Shown one piece after another: positions 1-7,481 of a DNA stretch of 64,000 nucleotides; position 1 is the first letter of the stretch, and the number at the start of each line of letters is the position of its first letter. The stretch lies in contig MKRJ01000037.1 of NCBI GenBank assembly GCA_001896885.1, forward strand, positions 1-64,000, given 5' to 3'. The notes beneath the pieces were generated by a model. The model worked only from the letters and a program-made list of their open reading frames with translations. It had not been told where the DNA came from and searched no databases. The position numbers and the translations under genes are program-made. The stretch is from Rhizobiales bacterium 65-79. Lineage in GTDB: Bacteria > Pseudomonadota > Alphaproteobacteria > Rhizobiales > Rhizobiaceae.

Positions 1-131
1 CGGGGCTCCTGGTGATCGGCTTCATCTGCAACTTCCTGGTGAAGGCGGTCGACAAGAAGTACCACATGAAGCGGGAAGCAGGCGAAGCCGCGCTCGACGT
101 CGTCGCCGGCGAAGCCGCGGCGCGGGCCTGA
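1..131 (+). CDS. MFS transporter, oxalate/formate antiporter type (C-terminal end only)
   Basis: Only the last 42 residues are in the window, read in the frame that starts at base 3. They consist of a hydrophobic stretch (GLLVIGFICNFLVKAVDKKY) followed by a charged cytoplasmic tail ending in AAARA. A final helix running into a short charged tail is typical of the OFA (oxalate/formate antiporter) branch of the major facilitator superfamily. The assignment is strengthened by the tiny gene 15 bp downstream, which matches the small partner protein usually encoded behind these transporters. The substrate cannot be told from the tail; a small carboxylate is a guess. Confidence 0.6.
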   Translation, partial: GLLVIGFICNFLVKAVDKKYHMKREAGEAALDVVAGEAAARA

Positions 132-146
132 GGAGGAGGACATAAA

Positions 147-272
147 ATGACCAATGGCAGTCGGAACGGAACCACCACCCTTCACCTGGTGCTGGCCTGG
201 GGCTTCGTCGGAATCCCGCTCGTGCTGGGCGTCCTGCAGACCCTAATCAACGCCATGAAGCTCTTCCAGTAA
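147..272 (+). CDS. MFS transporter small subunit-type protein (41 aa)
   Basis: This 41-residue protein has one membrane helix (about residues 12-34) with the pattern LAWGFVGIPLVLGVLQTL. Short single-helix proteins with a W..V.IPL..GV core are known as putative small subunits encoded right behind OFA-type MFS transporters. The ATG follows a strong AGGAGGAGG ribosome binding site with 6-7 bases of spacing. The preceding transporter ends 15 bp upstream, so the two are surely co-transcribed. A rho-independent terminator follows 24 bp after the stop. The biochemical role is not established; stabilising or gating the transporter is inferred from gene context. Confidence 0.75.
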   Translation: MTNGSRNGTTTLHLVLAWGFVGIPLVLGVLQTLINAMKLFQ

Positions 273-295
273 CGCGAATGCGGGGGCGAACGCCG

Positions 296-330
296 GCCGC
301 TGCCTCAAAGGGCGGCGGCTGGTTCTTTTT
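296..330 (+). terminator. Rho-independent terminator of the MFS operon
   Basis: GCCGCTGCC (296-304) pairs with GGGCGGCGGC (310-319), giving a 9-10 bp stem with one or two G-T pairs and a loop of about 5 bases. It is followed by TGGTTCTTTTT. It lies 24 bp after the stop of the small transporter subunit. Confidence 0.75.
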
Positions 331-428
331 CAGGCGCCGCCGCCTGTGCGATGGCAAGTTTCCAGTGATTTGTCGCCCCAATCGGATTCCATCTCGACCC
401 GTATCGGCTTGCCCCTCCCAGCTCATTT

Positions 429-1430
429 TCATATGAGTTCGCCGTAATCGTGCACATATTCTCCCTCTTTGAAGCTGTCGAAACCCTGTGACCAAGTCCT
501 TCCGGGCCAGAGATAGTCGACCCGGTTATCTGCTGGCCGATAGACAGCCGTATAGACCGTGGGAGAAACCATCCGTCGAGAATAGATCGGGTCGGAGAGG
601 AAACAGGTTACGAGCCTGGGAAGGGTCATCCCGGGATCGGCGAGGGCGGCCTCGACCGCGCTCAAACGCTCCACTGTTGCCGATCCTGCCGCAAATGTCG
701 GCCAGACAATTGTTTCCTGATGATTGGTGGTTGCCATGGTCGGCGTCACACATGGCGCGCGATCAGGGCCGAGATAGACCGCTGCATGCGCCCCTGTCCG
801 ATCCAGCAGCATGACGTTGTGAGACATGGCGACCGGAATTCGGCAGAGCGCCGAAATGGCTTCTCCGACATCGCTGCACGTCTCCAGAACGTACCGCAGG
901 ACCAGGATGATCGCGAAGCCGAGGCCTTGCGCCGGACTACCGCCGAAAGTCACGGCCGCGGCCAGACCGTCCTCATTCATGCCGTCAACGCAACCGCCCC
1001 ATGGCCGCTGCGCCTTGCAGATCACGCGACGACCGGACCAGTTCGCCATCTCGAAACGATCGCTCACGACATCGAGCCTGAAGTCGTAGTTCCGGATGAA
1101 AGCGGGGCCTTGCGCTCCCGACCATATTGCAATGCTGCATCCGACAGGCGCAGGCGGCGGACGGTAATGGCTTAGAATGCAGCGGACGATCTCGTCGTTT
1201 CCGACGAGTTCGCAGGCATGTTCGTAATGCGACGCCAGTTCCGGCATGTAACGAAGCAAGGCAGCCTTGCATTCTGTTCCCGTCGGTCGTTCGCCTCTGG
1301 TTTTTCCTGTAGGCTCGCTTGCCGATTTCCCGAGATACCAGCCTTCCGCCTCCTGCCGCCCTGTGGCGAAGCGCTCCATCCACTCAACGCCCGGCTGATC
1401 CTCCCGTGCAAAAACGAACCGTTTCAACAT
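429..1430 (-). CDS. C45-family autoproteolytic acyltransferase/hydrolase
   Basis: This 333-residue protein resembles the penicillin acyltransferase (AAT, peptidase family C45) fold of the Ntn-hydrolases. After a pro-region of about 97 residues comes VGCSIAIW, where Cys98 would become the N-terminal nucleophile after self-cleavage. This matches the GC(T/S) cleavage site near residue 103 in fungal AAT. It is followed by an RNYDF segment (the usual R-N-x-D motif), a GGCVDGMNEDGLA loop and a TTNH motif, all typical of the family. Members hydrolyse or transfer acyl groups on amides; the substrate here is unknown. There is no obvious ribosome binding site before the ATG. It lies 194 bp downstream of the nitronate monooxygenase on the same strand. 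Confidence 0.8.
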   Translation of the reverse strand: MLKRFVFAREDQPGVEWMERFATGRQEAEGWYLGKSASEPTGKTRGERPTGTECKAALLRYMPELASHYEHACELVGNDEIVRCILSHYRPPPAPVGCSIAIWSGAQGPAFIRNYDFRLDVVSDRFEMANWSGRRVICKAQRPWGGCVDGMNEDGLAAAVTFGGSPAQGLGFAIILVLRYVLETCSDVGEAISALCRIPVAMSHNVMLLDRTGAHAAVYLGPDRAPCVTPTMATTNHQETIVWPTFAAGSATVERLSAVEAALADPGMTLPRLVTCFLSDPIYSRRMVSPTVYTAVYRPADNRVDYLWPGRTWSQGFDSFKEGEYVHDYGELI

Positions 1431-1624
1431 GGCAGAGGAAACTCGTATGTCCGCCTCGTTTTCATCTGCAGCCGTTCTTTTCGGCTCCTTGGACCTTGGT
1501 CGGGAGCTTTGTCGACATCATTGCCGCCATAGCGATACTCGGCCCTGAAGCCGATATTCGTCAACGGCCGCTGCCCCGCCCGTTTCGGTCCTCCGGTAGG
1601 CATGCAGCCCGCCAGATCTAGCAC

Positions 1625-2608
1625 CTATGCCGGCGCCAGCCTCTGCGGCGAAAGCTTCAACCGCGCCCTCGCCTCGGCATATTCGCCGGCCAGCCGATCG
1701 ACGAGGGCGGCGGCCGGGACGATTTCCTTCACCGCGCCGATCCCCTGCCCGCTCCCCCATATGTCCTTCCAGGCTTTTGCCTTGGATGATCCGCCGGCGA
1801 AGCTCATCGTCGAGGGATCGGCGACCGGCAGATGGTCCGGATCCATGCCGGCCTCGCGGACGGATCCTTTCAGATAATTGCCGTGGATGCCCGTGAAGAG
1901 GTTGGAATAGACGATGTCGGCCGCGTTCGAGGCCACGATCATCTCCTTGTAGGCGTCGGGGGCTCGCCCCTCGCGGGTGGCGATGAAGGGCGAGCCGATA
2001 TAGGCGAGATCGGCCCCCATCGCTTGCGCCGCGAGGACGGCACCGCCATTGGCGATCGCGCCCGAGAGGAGCAGCGGCCCGTCGAACCACTGGCGGATTT
2101 CCTGGACGAGCGCGAAGGGCGACAGCGTGCCGGCATGGCCGCCCGCGCCGGCCGCCACCGCGATCAGCCCGTCGGCGCCCTTCTCTATCGCCTTTCGCGC
2201 GTGACGGTCGTGGATGACGTCGTGCAGCACGATGCCTCCATAGGAATGGACGGCCTCGTTGACTTCCGGCACGGCGCCGAGCGAGGAGATGACGATCGGC
2301 ACCTTGTGCTTCACGCAGAGCGCCAGGTCCTGCTGCAGCCGGCCATTCGATTTGTGCACGATCTGGTTGACCGCGAAAGGCGCCGCCGGCCGCTCCGGAT
2401 GGACGCGATCATGCGCCGCCAGCGCCTCTGCGATCTCGTGCAGCCATTCGTCGAGCTGCGCCTGCGGCCGTGCGTTGAGCGCCGGGAAGGCGCCGATGAC
2501 GCCGGCCTTGCACTGCGCCAGCACCAGCGGCGGATGCGATATGATGAAGAGCGGCGAACCGACGACCGGAAGGCGGAGATTCTTCACGAGGATGTCGGGC
2601 AGGGCCAT
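1625..2608 (-). CDS. Nitronate monooxygenase (2-nitropropane dioxygenase family)
   Basis: This 327-residue TIM-barrel flavoprotein has the family's N-terminal LPVVGSPLFIISHPPLV segment, an AAGAGGHAG phosphate-binding loop for FMN and a GGAVLAAQAMGADLAYIG(S/T) strand-loop. Such enzymes oxidise alkyl nitronates such as propionate-3-nitronate to aldehydes or acids and nitrite, and detoxify nitro compounds. I start at the MALPDIL methionine (base 2608) rather than the longest reading frame (base 2713), because the extra 35 residues are Arg-rich and outside the family. It is divergent from the hypothetical membrane protein gene at 2772. Confidence 0.88.
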   Translation of the reverse strand: MALPDILVKNLRLPVVGSPLFIISHPPLVLAQCKAGVIGAFPALNARPQAQLDEWLHEIAEALAAHDRVHPERPAAPFAVNQIVHKSNGRLQQDLALCVKHKVPIVISSLGAVPEVNEAVHSYGGIVLHDVIHDRHARKAIEKGADGLIAVAAGAGGHAGTLSPFALVQEIRQWFDGPLLLSGAIANGGAVLAAQAMGADLAYIGSPFIATREGRAPDAYKEMIVASNAADIVYSNLFTGIHGNYLKGSVREAGMDPDHLPVADPSTMSFAGGSSKAKAWKDIWGSGQGIGAVKEIVPAAALVDRLAGEYAEARARLKLSPQRLAPA

Positions 2609-2771
2609 GCGATGCGTCCGTCGGCTTTCGTTGGACGCAGCTTTATCAGAGCCCGCATGACGGACAACGAAGAATTGGATGGGATCAGCGCCCGGCGTGC
2701 CGCGCCCGCGCATTGATTGCCGGCGCGGCTGCGGCTAACCATGGTTAACGGGGCGGAAAAGGAACCGCGAA

Positions 2772-3881
2772 TTGGAAGCTATCGAGAAAGCGATACGCGC
2801 CGCCTTCGAGCGAGGCAATCCCGAGGATCGCGCCTACCGTGTGAAGGTCTATCGTTCGGCCTTCGCCGCGCTCGAGCGCGCCATCGCCTCCAGCGGCGAC
2901 ACGCAATCCGAGGCGGCGGAGGCGCGCCGCAAGGCGCTGAAGATACGGATCGTCGAAATAGAGGCGGAGTTCCTGCCGGCCGAGGGCGAAGGGCCGTCGC
3001 GGAAAATGTCCGTGCATGCGAGCGCGCCCTCCGTCGAGCCCGACCTCCGCGGCGAGACGGGCGGGGAGGTCCGCGCGCCGGCGCTGGACGATGCGGAGCC
3101 CACTGGCGAGGCCGGGTTCGCGCCGCGCCTCGAGGCCGACGACTACCGGGATCCGGTCCTGTCGCCGGAGCCGGCGGTGCTGCTTCCGAAAGAAGCACGG
3201 CGCGACGCCCGGAAGCGCCGTCCGCGCCGCACCGGCAGGTCGGCGTTCATGTCCCTGCTGCTCGTCATTGTGGTCCTGGCGGCGGTCGGCGTGGGCCTGT
3301 GGTGGGTCGGCAATGCCGGCCTGCTCATGATCGCGGGCGAGCCCGACACGGCGGGAGACAACGCGCCGAAGACGCTGCAACAGGAGAATTTCCAGTCGCA
3401 AGGCACGGCGCCGGCGACGATTGGATCGTCCGCGGCCGGCGAGAACTGGATCACCATATTCTCGCCGGCCGATCCGACCACCGTGACGGCGCCGGCGACG
3501 GGCAAGGCCGCGGTGATGGAGGAGGAGGGCAGCAAGTTCCTGCGCATCCAGTCGGGCTCCCCCGGCTCGGCTTTCACCTTCGATGTCGGGCAGGGCGTGC
3601 TCGAGCGGATAGCCGGCAAGCATGCCGTCTTCGACATCGTGGCCCATTCCGAGGAAGGCAAGGAAACGCAGATGTCGGTGAATTGCGACCTCGGTGCGCT
3701 CGGCGACTGCGGCCGCAAGCGCTACCAGGTCGGCCATGAGCGCAACGACTATCTCTTCGAGATCGACGTTCCCGGGAAGAAGCCGACCGGCGCCGGCAGG
3801 ATCACCATCGATCCGGATCTCGGCGGCAAGGGCAACCCGCTCGACATCGTCGAGATCAGGGTGAGCACGACGGCGAAGTAA
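2772..3881 (+). CDS. Hypothetical membrane-anchored protein with periplasmic jelly-roll-like domain
   Basis: I do not recognise a named family. The 369-residue protein has an N-terminal helical, charged region (1-70), a proline/acid-rich linker, a strongly basic stretch (RRDARKRRPRRTGR, about 143-156) and a single membrane helix (about 160-183). A C-terminal region (about 190-369) rich in beta structure contains two cysteines that could pair (NCDLGALGDCG). The positive-inside pattern puts the N-terminus in the cytoplasm and the C-terminal domain in the periplasm. The start is TTG, chosen because AAAAGGA lies 8 bases upstream and no ATG fits. Proteins of this layout occur in rhizobia as conserved hypotheticals. 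It converges on the deaminase gene. Confidence 0.7.
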   Translation: MEAIEKAIRAAFERGNPEDRAYRVKVYRSAFAALERAIASSGDTQSEAAEARRKALKIRIVEIEAEFLPAEGEGPSRKMSVHASAPSVEPDLRGETGGEVRAPALDDAEPTGEAGFAPRLEADDYRDPVLSPEPAVLLPKEARRDARKRRPRRTGRSAFMSLLLVIVVLAAVGVGLWWVGNAGLLMIAGEPDTAGDNAPKTLQQENFQSQGTAPATIGSSAAGENWITIFSPADPTTVTAPATGKAAVMEEEGSKFLRIQSGSPGSAFTFDVGQGVLERIAGKHAVFDIVAHSEEGKETQMSVNCDLGALGDCGRKRYQVGHERNDYLFEIDVPGKKPTGAGRITIDPDLGGKGNPLDIVEIRVSTTAK

Positions 3882-3894
3882 GTGGCCGTACCCG

Positions 3895-4971
3895 TTAGGC
3901 GCGCGAGGCTTCCTGCCGTGCCGATCCTTCCGACGATGAATCGAGCGCCGCCATGAGCACGTCGATCTCGGCCTTGAAGCGCCGGCGCATGCCGCGTTTC
4001 TCGTCGTTGGACAGCCATGTGGCATCTATGCCGGCCAGGGACAGGTCGGCGGCCTCGGCCGGCGACATCCGCAATTCCTCGCAGACGGTGACATAGGCCT
4101 GGCCTATATCCGTTCCGAACATCGGCGGATCGTCCGTGCAGACGACGAGGCTGAGCCCGCCTTCATGCATCCGGGAGATGTTGTCCCACCGCGTCCGCAG
4201 CCGTGAGGCGACGCAGGTATGCGAACAGACGGTGCATGGAATGCCGCAGTCGCGGCAGCGGCCCACCACAGCTGGATCGGCCAGCATGTTGTAGCCGTGG
4301 TCGAGCCGGTCGCAGCCGAGGATTTCGATGCAGTCAATCACATGGGAAGGGGGGGCCTGCTCCAGCGTCTGGTTGTCTTCGCAAACATGCGCCGTGCAGC
4401 GCAGGCCCGCCCGCCTGGCCATCCGATACGCTTCCGCGAAAAGATGGGGCTTTCCCTTGTATTCGGCGCAATCCATCCCGAGCCCGATCACACGATCACG
4501 GGGATTTTCGATGAGATCGCGCACCATGTCGACTGCGGCGTCCGGGCCAAGTTCACGATTGATCGAGGGAATGAGCCGCCCCACGACTCCGAACTCCCTT
4601 TCGGCCGCCTCGATGCCCTCGATATAGCCGTCGACCATGGTTTCGTAATCTATCCCGTGGGCATAGTGATATTGCGGGTTGAAGAACATTTCCGCATAGC
4701 GAAGGTTTCCAGCCGCGCCGGCATCCCGCAAGGCTTCGTAGGACACGCGGGCGAAATCGCCCTTGCTTACGATGCATCGGGCTATGCGCTCGAGCATGTC
4801 AAGAAAGTCGTAGAAATCCCTGAAGCGATAAATTCGGTCTTCATCCCGGGTCGGAAGGCTGACCCCGTTCTTGCGCGCGAGGTCCAGCAGGGTTCGCGGC
4901 TGAAGGGTACCCGCAAGGTGAAGATGGAGATCGACCTTCGGCAGGCGTCGAAAATATTGTTCCTGGTTCAC
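3895..4971 (-). CDS. Adenosine deaminase-like amidohydrolase
   Basis: This 358-residue protein belongs to the adenosine/AMP/adenine deaminase branch of the metallo-dependent hydrolases. It shows the zinc motif HLHLAG (His16, His18), a histidine-glutamate motif AHVCE in the place of the usual HAGE, RLDHG in place of RIGHG, and the CTDDP motif with the metal-binding aspartates. The divergence in two signature motifs leaves the exact substrate open (adenosine, another 6-aminopurine or an analogue). The GTG start is preceded by GAGGAG with 6 bases of spacing, whereas the longer reading frame runs into the upstream gene. It begins 11 bp after the symporter stop, as the last gene of a TetR-symporter-deaminase operon. 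Confidence 0.85.
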   Translation of the reverse strand: MNQEQYFRRLPKVDLHLHLAGTLQPRTLLDLARKNGVSLPTRDEDRIYRFRDFYDFLDMLERIARCIVSKGDFARVSYEALRDAGAAGNLRYAEMFFNPQYHYAHGIDYETMVDGYIEGIEAAEREFGVVGRLIPSINRELGPDAAVDMVRDLIENPRDRVIGLGMDCAEYKGKPHLFAEAYRMARRAGLRCTAHVCEDNQTLEQAPPSHVIDCIEILGCDRLDHGYNMLADPAVVGRCRDCGIPCTVCSHTCVASRLRTRWDNISRMHEGGLSLVVCTDDPPMFGTDIGQAYVTVCEELRMSPAEAADLSLAGIDATWLSNDEKRGMRRRFKAEIDVLMAALDSSSEGSARQEASRA

Positions 4972-4981
4972 CGCGCTCTCC

Positions 4982-6409
4982 TCACGGGGCCGATCCGGCG
5001 GGCAGGGATCCGGTGGCGACCGGAGTGCGCGGCACGGAACCGGGCAGGAGCGCGCCAAGGCCGAAGGTGACGACAAGGTTGGCCGCGAACGCCACTAGCC
5101 CGACATTCATGCCCCAGAACGTGGTGCCGGTCGCGAACAGCGCTACGGCTACGCTTACGCCTACGATGAGCCCCAGTCCGACGGACAGCGCGGAAACGCG
5201 GCGCCCGAAGAATATGGCAAGCCAGCCGACGCCGAACTGAATGGCGATGTAGTTGCTGAAATTCAGCACACCGAGCATCAGCTTCGGCGCGACGAGCGTG
5301 AGCGTGGCGGCGACGATCAGGAACAGGGCGATCGTGACCCGCGTCCAGAACCGCTGTCTTTGCGCCGGAATGCCGGGGACAAGATTTCGGGTCACGATCG
5401 CGGCGCAGGTCAAGGCATTCACCGACAGGACCAGGATGCCGGCCAGACAGGCCCCGGCGATGACAAACCCTACGAGCCATGCAGGCAGCAGGTGCTCGGC
5501 GATTTCGAGGAATATCCGGTTTGAGTTCGTGGCGCCGGGAAGAACCGTCAGCCCGTAAAGGGCCACGAACGCACCAAAGGGGAGCATCAACAGATAGAGC
5601 GGCATGAAGACGGTCGCACTTTTTACCGCCGCCTCCGACTTGCCGGTGAAGACAAAGGGGCTGACCGAAGGCTGCAGGTAAAGTCCGAAGCCCTGGAAAA
5701 GTATGGTCGTGACCGCGAAAGTAAGAGCCGACGAGGACATGGTCCGATGGGAGTCGGGCATGGATACAACGGTCGCGGCCGCCTGTGATGGCCCCCATAG
5801 CGCCCATATGGCGGCCACGCCGACCGCAACGATGCCGAGCATCATGGCGGAGTCCTTGATGAAGGCAACGAACGCGGAGCCTTTGACGCCGGCAAGGCCG
5901 ACATAGATGAATGCGAGGCAGGCAGCCGTCGCGAGCAGTCCCACCGGGCTCAGGTGGAGCCCGAGTTCGGCCAGCGCCACCTTGATGCCGACGAACTGGA
6001 ACTGTCCCCATGTAGCGACGGCAATGAGCGCGCCGATGGACATGAGGATTTCGAGCGGCCGGCTTTCGAAATGCCGGCCGAAGACCTCGGGCACGGTCAG
6101 CGCTTCGTAGCGGCGGGCGGCGCGCCAGATAAGCGGGGCCGTGAAATAGGCGAACGGATAAGCGAGAATGAGATAGCCGATATACCAGTAGGCGCTTTCG
6201 ATCCCCTTGGCGTATATGCCGGCCGGAAAAGCTACGACCGATCCTATGCTGTAGACTTCGCCTACGGCCAGGATGAAAACCATGGCTGCCGGCAGTGATC
6301 GACCCGCCACCAGCATATGGTCCATATCCAGATTTCTAATGCCGAAACGGGCCGCCGTCGCCGCCGCGATCGAAACCACCATTATGCCCGCGAAGACGGA
6401 GATGATCAT
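4982..6409 (-). CDS. Sodium:solute symporter (SSS family)
   Basis: This 475-residue protein has about 12-13 hydrophobic helices. The N-terminal region (DMDHMLVAGRSLPAAMVF, then AVGEVYSIGSVVAFPAGIYAKG) has the layout of the SSS/pantothenate-permease group, which carries substrates inward with sodium. The ATG overlaps the stop of the small membrane protein (ATGA), so translation is coupled. The adenosine-deaminase-like gene starts 11 bp downstream, suggesting that the imported compound is deaminated next, for example a nucleoside or aminopurine. That link is inference from context; the sequence itself does not give the substrate. Confidence 0.85.
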   Translation of the reverse strand: MIISVFAGIMVVSIAAATAARFGIRNLDMDHMLVAGRSLPAAMVFILAVGEVYSIGSVVAFPAGIYAKGIESAYWYIGYLILAYPFAYFTAPLIWRAARRYEALTVPEVFGRHFESRPLEILMSIGALIAVATWGQFQFVGIKVALAELGLHLSPVGLLATAACLAFIYVGLAGVKGSAFVAFIKDSAMMLGIVAVGVAAIWALWGPSQAAATVVSMPDSHRTMSSSALTFAVTTILFQGFGLYLQPSVSPFVFTGKSEAAVKSATVFMPLYLLMLPFGAFVALYGLTVLPGATNSNRIFLEIAEHLLPAWLVGFVIAGACLAGILVLSVNALTCAAIVTRNLVPGIPAQRQRFWTRVTIALFLIVAATLTLVAPKLMLGVLNFSNYIAIQFGVGWLAIFFGRRVSALSVGLGLIVGVSVAVALFATGTTFWGMNVGLVAFAANLVVTFGLGALLPGSVPRTPVATGSLPAGSAP

Positions 6410-6627
6410 TTCCGGTCCCCTTCCGGAGCGAGGTAGCGAGGCCGGTCGAAAACGTACCAGCAGACGATCAGGCAAAGCGCCGTGGCTGGAATGCAAAGGA
6501 ACATCCAGAGCAGAAGCACGGGAATGCCCCGCCAGGCGAGGTTCGGGTCGTTCAGAAAGGGCGGGATGACGACGGTCAGGAGGATCGGAATGCCGAGCCC
6601 GATCAGGAGGGTGGATATTCTGGGCAT
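6406..6627 (-). CDS. Small membrane protein (DUF3311-like), symporter partner
   Basis: This 73-residue protein has two membrane helices (about 4-23 and 36-60), joined by a PPFLNDPNLAWRGIPVLLLWM segment and ending in YVFDRPRY. This matches the general look of DUF3311-like proteins encoded before SSS symporters. The start is MPRIST at 6627, where GGGGA stands 6 bases upstream; two upstream ATGs (6639, 6660) lack a ribosome binding site. The stop overlaps the symporter start by 4 bases. It is 29 bp downstream of the TetR gene stop. A subunit or assembly role for the symporter is likely but unproven. Confidence 0.75.
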   Translation of the reverse strand: MPRISTLLIGLGIPILLTVVIPPFLNDPNLAWRGIPVLLLWMFLCIPATALCLIVCWYVFDRPRYLAPEGDRK

Positions 6628-6656
6628 ATTGTTCCCCATTTTTAGAGAGTTGCCGC

Positions 6657-7280
6657 TCATGATGGCGAGGTTTCGCCGGTTTTCGCGGCGCGAGAGCTGC
6701 GTTGCCTGAGATTTTCGAGCAGGACGTCGAGCGCCCACTCCACGGCATCGGCCACTTCCGGGCCTGACATTCCGAATTCCTCGCGCATGGAATGCCAGGC
6801 GAGCACGTTGTCCAGATAGGTGACGATCGCTTCGGCCTGCTTCCGTTCGTCTGGACTGAGGCCCCGGGTTACCGGTGAAAGAGCCTGGCGGCTGGCTTCG
6901 ATGAAGCGTCTGCGGAATCCGCTCCTCGCGGTTCGGCCCAGGCGCGTTATGGCGATAGCATGAGCAAGCTTCGGACTTTGGTCGAACATCCCGCAAGCCG
7001 CGCGGAAGCCTTTGGACAGCCCCGCGGGCGTGTCGAACGCGACCAGCTGGAAGACGTTGGTGCTGATCCACTCGCCGGCGGCGGAAATGAGATCCGCACG
7101 GTTCGGAAAATGCCGGAAGATGGTTCTTTCGGCGACATTGGCCCGCTTTGCCAGCGCGGCCATCGATATTTCGTCGATTTCGCCCTCTTCCAGGAGTTCC
7201 ACGAAGGTGGAGATGATCCTCTCGCGGGTGACCGCCATATGCGCGTCACGCAATCCGGTTTGTCTGCTCTCTGTATTCAT
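6657..7280 (-). CDS. TetR/AcrR family transcriptional regulator
   Basis: This 207-residue protein has an N-terminal helix-turn-helix (about residues 18-62, including ISMAALAKRANVAERTIFRHF) and a helical C-terminal effector domain. It is the first gene of the operon encoding the small membrane protein, symporter and deaminase. Its ATG lies inside a 34-bp palindrome (7271-7304), pointing to autoregulation of the whole operon. The QTGLRDAH segment before the HTH resembles the usual GLRERKK segment of the family, which supports the ATG at 7280 over the internal one at 7238. The inducer is probably the transported compound or a product of it (inference). Confidence 0.88.
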   Translation of the reverse strand: MNTESRQTGLRDAHMAVTRERIISTFVELLEEGEIDEISMAALAKRANVAERTIFRHFPNRADLISAAGEWISTNVFQLVAFDTPAGLSKGFRAACGMFDQSPKLAHAIAITRLGRTARSGFRRRFIEASRQALSPVTRGLSPDERKQAEAIVTYLDNVLAWHSMREEFGMSGPEVADAVEWALDVLLENLRQRSSRAAKTGETSPS

Positions 7281-7304
7281 GTCATAGCTGTGACATGAAT
7301 ACAG
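7271..7304. promoter_or_regulatory. 34-bp palindromic operator at the TetR operon start
   Basis: CTGTATTCATGTCA (7271-7284) is repeated exactly as its reverse complement TGACATGAATACAG (7291-7304), separated by TAGCTG, itself symmetric at AGCT. The 14-bp arms are perfect. The start codon of the TetR gene (7278-7280) lies in the left arm. Perfect arms of this length at the start of a TetR gene are the expected form of an autoregulatory operator. A third partial half-site, ATATGTCA, follows at 7307-7314. Confidence 0.8.
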
Positions 7305-7354
7305 ATATATGTCAAACTCCGACGAAACGCCGGTGGATTGATCGAGGAGCTCTT

Positions 7355-7394
7355 GGCAGGGCTGTGGACGCGATGCGGGAGCTCAAGCCCTGCC
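7355..7394. repeat. Inverted repeat in the TetR-PBP1A intergenic region
   Basis: GGCAGGGCT (7355-7363) pairs with AGCCCTGCC (7386-7394) across 22 bases, and GAGCTC occurs near each arm. It sits between the operator of the reverse-strand operon and the penicillin-binding protein gene. No T-run follows, so a terminator is unlikely. A regulatory role is possible but unsupported. Confidence 0.35.
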
Positions 7395-7481
7395 GACACC
7401 GGGCCTTAACCCCACCTTAAAGCCGCTTCCATACTGTCTGGGATGCGCATCGGGGACGGTTGCGCGCCAAAAAGGGTGGGA

